Shown here: piece by piece, positions 28,746 to 32,353 of the stretch
Layout of the letters: each line of letters begins with the position of its first letter
Position numbering within the stretch: the first letter of the stretch is position 1
DNA from: Akkermansia muciniphila
GTDB taxonomy: Bacteria > Verrucomicrobiota > Verrucomicrobiia > Verrucomicrobiales > Akkermansiaceae
Assembly (NCBI GenBank): GCA_945901795.1
Contig: CAMDLP010000035.1
Location: 1-32,353 of the forward strand
Length of the DNA: 32,353 bases
Reading direction: 5' to 3'
Made by a program: the position numbers and the translations under genes
The notes under the pieces: model-generated
What the model saw: the letters and a program-made list of their open reading frames with translations, nothing else
The model's database searches: none
What the model was told of the DNA's origin: nothing

Positions 28746-29528
28746 ATGGAAAAGTTTGTTCAGTGGTTCGGGCTGTTGCTGGCGGGTGGGTTGATGCAGT
28801 CGTGCGCGGTTTCCCCGCCCCCGCCCCCGGACACGGTCGCTCCGGGCCGGATGACGCGGCAGATCGTGGCGGAGCGGGTGAGCGCGGTGGTGGTGACGGA
28901 CCGCGCCAATCTCGACCGCTGGGTGAGCCGGAATTTCGCGACCTCCCAAGCGCCGGGCGATGCGGATGGTGGCTCGGCGGCACCGATCGCGGCGGACGGC
29001 TATTTCCTAACGGCGGACCACGTACTCTCGGGAGTGGACGGGAAAAACGTGTTTCTCATTTACGGCCAAGGCGGCCGCCTAGTGCCCAAAAAAGCGCGGG
29101 TGGTATGGCGCTCCGAGGCGGCCGATCTGGCGCTGCTGCACATCCCGGTGAAGACGCCTTATTTCTATCAATGGACGCCGCCGGAGCGCTGGCTGCCTAC
29201 CGGAAACCTGGTGATCCACGGCGGGATTTCGACGGGTTTCAAATCCGGCGAGGGCAAGCTCGGGACCGCGCTCGCGCCGGAGAGCACGTTCACCCGCAAC
29301 CGGACATTCAAGATCGATATCCCGCTGCAGCCCGGTGACAGCGGCGGGCCGGTGGTGGATGCGCACGGGCGTCTGGTGGGCATCAATTCCGCCGTCGAAT
29401 TCCTAGTGCCGATGGAGACGGCGTTTTTCATCGATTCCGAGGGCAACCGGCCGAACACCCGCTTCATCAATTCGCTGATGGAAAAGGATCGCGCCCGAAA
29501 TCCCAAGCGGAATCCCGGCGTAGAGTGA
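28746..29528 (+). CDS. Trypsin-like serine protease, predicted lipoprotein
   Basis: 260 residues from the ATG at 28746; an ATG at 28716 is in frame, but starting at 28746 places a proper lipoprotein signal (MEKFVQWFGLLLAGGLMQSC) at the N-terminus. Catalytic triad: H92 (TADHVL), D127 (AADLALL) and S199 (PGDSGGPV), as in the S1C/DegP-like chymotrypsin fold. No PDZ domain follows. It is therefore a periplasmic, membrane-anchored protease. It lies 45 nt after mutY and 6 nt before the next lipoprotein gene. Confidence 0.87.
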   Translation: MEKFVQWFGLLLAGGLMQSCAVSPPPPPDTVAPGRMTRQIVAERVSAVVVTDRANLDRWVSRNFATSQAPGDADGGSAAPIAADGYFLTADHVLSGVDGKNVFLIYGQGGRLVPKKARVVWRSEAADLALLHIPVKTPYFYQWTPPERWLPTGNLVIHGGISTGFKSGEGKLGTALAPESTFTRNRTFKIDIPLQPGDSGGPVVDAHGRLVGINSAVEFLVPMETAFFIDSEGNRPNTRFINSLMEKDRARNPKRNPGVE

Positions 29529-29534
29529 ACCGCG

Positions 29535-29978
29535 ATGGAACGATCTGAAAAAATGCGGGCGCGGTATGTCCTGGTTTTGGCGCTCGCCGGATGGCTGGCG
29601 ACTTCCTGCGGGCCGGTCGCGGATGGCTGGCGGGCGGGCGGCATGGCGGCGGCGGCGAAGGACCAGATCATGCTGGTGAGGCGGGAGCCGCCGTCGTTCG
29701 GGTTCCAGCGGCTGGAAATGGAGGCGCGTATCTATCCGGATCTGGGGACTTTCGTGGCGAAACGGGGGTTGCCGGATTTCCTGGCGGAGACGGGGAACCG
29801 CGAGCGCAGTTATTTCATCCTCTACTATCTGAAATCCCGCCACGCGTATGCCTGCCGGACCCGTCCGGGAGGCGGGCACGCGATTGAGTTCGCCGGCCCG
29901 TATCCGATCACCGACGGGGAGTTTCGCTTGCTCGACGGATTCCGGCGCGACCCGAGCCGGCAGCCTGGAAATTTTTGA
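29535..29978 (+). CDS. Small hypothetical lipoprotein
   Basis: 147 residues. The signal region MRARYVLVLALAGWLATSC ends in a lipobox (LATSC), so the mature protein starts at the cysteine (residue 25). The rest is a compact soluble domain with ARIYPDLGTFVAKRGLPDFL, YFILYYLKSRHAYACR and a GPYPITDGEFRLLDGF end; no family is recognised. It begins 6 nt after the protease stop and its TGA overlaps the ATG of the TonB-dependent receptor by one base, so the three genes are probably one transcript. A role linked to the receptor or protease is possible but not shown. Confidence 0.8.
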   Translation: MERSEKMRARYVLVLALAGWLATSCGPVADGWRAGGMAAAAKDQIMLVRREPPSFGFQRLEMEARIYPDLGTFVAKRGLPDFLAETGNRERSYFILYYLKSRHAYACRTRPGGGHAIEFAGPYPITDGEFRLLDGFRRDPSRQPGNF

Positions 29979-32122
29979 TGAAAAAAAATCGCGATTTCAC
30001 CCGTTTATCCTCCATCCACATGCTGCACAAAACTGCGATTTTCATCTTCTCTGGCGCTTCCCCCTTGTTCGCCCAAAACTTTTTGGACCCCGTTTTCGTG
30101 ACCGCCACGCGCTCGGACCGGACTGCAAGCGCCGCGCCCTACACAACCGGCTATCTGGATTCGAATTTCCTGCGCGAGCACTCGACGCGGACCATCCCCG
30201 ACGCCATGCAATACATCCCCGGCGTGCTCGTCCAAAAAACCGCGCACGGCCACGGCTCGCCGTTCATCCGCGGATTCACCGGGCGGCAGAATTTGCTGCT
30301 CGTCGATGGCGTGCGCGTCAACAACTCCACCTTCCGCGGCGGGCCGGTCCAATACTGGAACACGGTCGATCCGCTCGCCATCGACCACATCGAGGTGATC
30401 AAGAGCCAGGGCTCCGTGCTCTACGGCTCGGATGCGGTCGGCGGCACGGTCAACACCTTCACCAAATCCTCCGGATTCCGCGACGAAGTCGCCGGTCAGG
30501 CATACGTCGGCGGCTCGGCGTATTATGAATACCGCGCCAATGGCGAAGGCAGCCACATCGGCCGGCTGGAAAGCGAGACCGGCGTCGGCGGGAAATTCGG
30601 GATCTTGCTCGGCCTTTCCGCCAAGGATTTCGGCGACATCGAGGACTCCGCCGTCGGCCGCATGCACAACACCGGCTACCCCGAGCAGAATTACGATTTG
30701 CGCTTCGACTGGGCGGTTTCTCCCGAATCGACGATCACTTTCGCGACCCATTACGTGAACCAGGACGACATTTCACGCTGGCACCGCACTCTGGACAATC
30801 CGGGGTGGACCGACGGCAGCCACGTCGCGGCTCCCGGAAAATGGACGGAAAACACCTACGATCAGGAATGCTCGATGACCTATCTCCGCTACGCCGGGGA
30901 AAATCCGCAGGCAAACGCCCCGGTCAAACGCTGGAGCGCCACGCTTTCCTTCCAGACGACCGATGATTCCGAGTTTCAAGACCGCTTCCCGGACAGCCCC
31001 GTCACGAATTCCAAAGTGCTCCGCGGCTCCTCTATTCACGTCGAAACCACCGGCATCGATTTGGTTCTGGAATCTCCCGTCGGGCCGGGGTCGCTGGTGT
31101 ACGGTTTTGACTTCTATCATGACGATGTCGATTCCTCCGGCTACACATCCAACGCCCTCGGTGGTCCTCGCACCGAGTCGTTGCCGGTCGCCGACGATTC
31201 CGAGTACGATCTCTTCGGGGTTTACAGCCAATATGTTTTTAAACCGACCGATCGATTTGAACTGACTGCCGGTGCCCGCTACACCTACGCCGAGGCGTCC
31301 CTCGGTCGCTTCGCAGGCGGCGGCGACGAGAGCCGCGATTGGGACGACACCGTCGGCTCGCTGCGCGGGATTTATTCCCTGAGCCACGGCTGGAGCGTTT
31401 ACGGCGGCATTTCGCAGGCATTCCGGGCACCGAATCTCGACGATCTCACCGGGAATCTGTCGGCGAAATCCGGCGCTCCGGTCATCGGCGACCCGGACGT
31501 CAACCCGGAGAAATACATCACCTACGAACTGGGGGCCCGGCAGCAAACGGAAGCCACCTCGCTCAATCTCGCCGTGTTCTACACTGCGGCGGACGAGCTG
31601 ATCGTCTCTTCGTTCACCGACCCAACCCTCAAGACCTCCATCGCCAGCAACGCGGGCGACGGCTACGTTTACGGCGTCGAGCTGGAAGGCGCCTGGCGGT
31701 TTCACCCACAGTGGACGTTGTCCGGATTTGCCGCGTGGCAGAAGGGTGAGACCGAGTCCTCGACCTTCGTCGGCGGACCGGTGGAGGAGAAACCGAATAC
31801 CCGCCAGCTGCCGCTTTCCGGCTCCGTCGCGTTGCGTTGGGACGATGCCTCCGGGAAATTCTGGGTCGAAGGCCGGATTCTCGCGGCCAATCACGAAGAC
31901 CGGATTTCCGACGTCGATCAAGCCGCCGACAACCAGCGGATTCCCACCGGCGGCACCCCCGGTTACGTTGTCGCCTCGTTGCGCGCCGGTTGGCATGCCC
32001 GTGAAAACCTCGATCTCACCTGCGGCATCGAGAACCTGACCGATGAATCCTACCGCACCCACGGCTCCGGCCAGAACGAAGCCGGCCTGAGCGGAATCTT
32101 CGGGGTGAAGGTGGGTTGGTAA
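29978..32122 (+). CDS. TonB-dependent outer-membrane receptor
   Basis: 714 residues from ATG 29978. A signal peptide with the hydrophobic core TAIFIFSGASPLFA (cleavage near residue 33) is followed by a plug domain (PDAMQYIPGVLVQK, PFIRGFTGRQNLLLVDGVRV, IEVIKSQGSVLYGSDAVGGTV in parts) and a beta-barrel whose last strand ends GVKVGW. FVTATRSD near the mature N-terminus is the usual start of the plug region. The substrate is unknown; the SPFIRGFTG and RQNLLLVDGVRVN wording is shared by many siderophore, haem and B12 receptors. ATG 30020 is an alternative start that gives a shorter signal peptide. No TonB or ABC transporter gene is nearby. Confidence 0.92.
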   Translation: MKKNRDFTRLSSIHMLHKTAIFIFSGASPLFAQNFLDPVFVTATRSDRTASAAPYTTGYLDSNFLREHSTRTIPDAMQYIPGVLVQKTAHGHGSPFIRGFTGRQNLLLVDGVRVNNSTFRGGPVQYWNTVDPLAIDHIEVIKSQGSVLYGSDAVGGTVNTFTKSSGFRDEVAGQAYVGGSAYYEYRANGEGSHIGRLESETGVGGKFGILLGLSAKDFGDIEDSAVGRMHNTGYPEQNYDLRFDWAVSPESTITFATHYVNQDDISRWHRTLDNPGWTDGSHVAAPGKWTENTYDQECSMTYLRYAGENPQANAPVKRWSATLSFQTTDDSEFQDRFPDSPVTNSKVLRGSSIHVETTGIDLVLESPVGPGSLVYGFDFYHDDVDSSGYTSNALGGPRTESLPVADDSEYDLFGVYSQYVFKPTDRFELTAGARYTYAEASLGRFAGGGDESRDWDDTVGSLRGIYSLSHGWSVYGGISQAFRAPNLDDLTGNLSAKSGAPVIGDPDVNPEKYITYELGARQQTEATSLNLAVFYTAADELIVSSFTDPTLKTSIASNAGDGYVYGVELEGAWRFHPQWTLSGFAAWQKGETESSTFVGGPVEEKPNTRQLPLSGSVALRWDDASGKFWVEGRILAANHEDRISDVDQAADNQRIPTGGTPGYVVASLRAGWHARENLDLTCGIENLTDESYRTHGSGQNEAGLSGIFGVKVGW

Positions 32123-32257
32123 GCGGGATCCCTCCAAAGTTCCTCCTTGCTTCGGGTTTTGGCAGGGATACGTTTTTGCCGATCTCTCCGGTTCACGCCG
32201 GCGGGTTCATACAAACCGGGGCGATTGCCCCAATCATAAAAACAAAGACATAAAACC

Positions 32258-32353
32258 ATGAAAACTAACTATAAAACGCGTCGTGGCTTCACTCTGGTGG
32301 AGCTCCTCGTCGTCATCGTCATCATCGCGGCACTCGCCGGCCTCACCGCTCCC
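32258..32353 (+). CDS. Type IV pilin/pseudopilin-like protein, N-terminal part (runs off the window)
   Basis: 32 codons before the window edge: a short basic leader MKTNYKTRRG followed by FTLVELLVVIVIIAALAGL. This is the class III signal: prepilin peptidase PilD cuts after the glycine, the new N-terminal Phe is methylated, and Glu at +5 is present. Such proteins form type II secretion pseudopili or type IV pili, or are among the many GspG-like prepilins and DUF1559-type proteins of Verrucomicrobia and Planctomycetes. The rest of the gene is needed to decide. Confidence 0.85.
   Translation, partial: MKTNYKTRRGFTLVELLVVIVIIAALAGLTAP

Noticed and set aside
30773-32137. A 454-codon minus-strand frame opposite the TonB-dependent receptor
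   Set aside because: No recognisable domain; the receptor on the plus strand has a clear signal peptide, plug and barrel.
32217-32230. Hairpin GGGGC-GATT-GCCCC upstream of the prepilin gene as a terminator
   Set aside because: It has only a 5-bp stem and is followed by AATCATAAAA rather than a T run on either strand.

Overview
The window is about 32 kb of GC-rich bacterial chromosome and looks verrucomicrobial, probably Verrucomicrobiales (Luteolibacter/Haloferula-like). This is inferred from gene content: a MoxR/DUF58/BatA-type operon, a GYF_2-domain membrane protein, an N-terminally extended ribosomal protein S11, a GFTLVELLVVI-type prepilin, sparse Shine-Dalgarno sites and many short palindromic repeats. 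No rRNA is present. One tRNA, Ser(GGA), lies at 16272-16358.

Layout. (1) 1-660: remains of a group II intron (domain V-like hairpin and maturase C-terminus) and a 30-bp perfect inverted repeat. (2) 658-3020: a three-gene cassette of a small membrane protein, a radical SAM enzyme of the Tes/MJ0619-like class and an Lgt-like membrane protein. It is a candidate lipid-modification unit. (3) 3203-3787: a secreted EF-hand protein. (4) 4018-5589, minus strand: rpsM-rpsK-rpsD with a good promoter and a hairpin terminator, and no rpoA. (5) 5809-13646: MoxR ATPase, DUF58 protein, BatA-like vWA protein and a large vWA/amidotransferase-like membrane protein. This core series is interrupted by a repeat-flanked four-helix-bundle remnant, a Phd/ParE pair and a VapBC pair. 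(6) 13643-16186: HAD phosphatase, small membrane protein and queE on the minus strand, then PduO-type cobalamin adenosyltransferase on plus. (7) 16272-18652: tRNA-Ser, a deleted FAD-oxidoreductase pseudogene and a GYF_2 membrane protein. (8) 18711-25046: two convergent DEAD-box helicases enclose an accessory zone. It holds a higB remnant with intact higA, two toxin-antitoxin pairs, a duplicated 338-bp block carrying a 144-bp inverted-repeat element, a J-domain membrane protein, and a second copy of the rhlE 3' end 3126 bp downstream of the first. (9) 25361-28700: phospho-sugar mutase and mutY, separated by REP-like palindromes. (10) 28746-32122: a serine-protease lipoprotein, a small lipoprotein and a TonB-dependent receptor, tightly packed. 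(11) 32258-end: the start of a type IV pilin/pseudopilin-like gene.

The most notable cross-cutting signal is promoter placement. In at least seven genes a -10-like hexamer ends exactly 7 nt before the start codon (6-nt gap), usually without a Shine-Dalgarno site, which predicts leaderless mRNAs. The same rule supports a shorter start for the second helicase. The accessory zone also shows toxin-antitoxin partner swapping: paralogous toxins with unrelated antitoxins, and paralogous antitoxins with different toxins.
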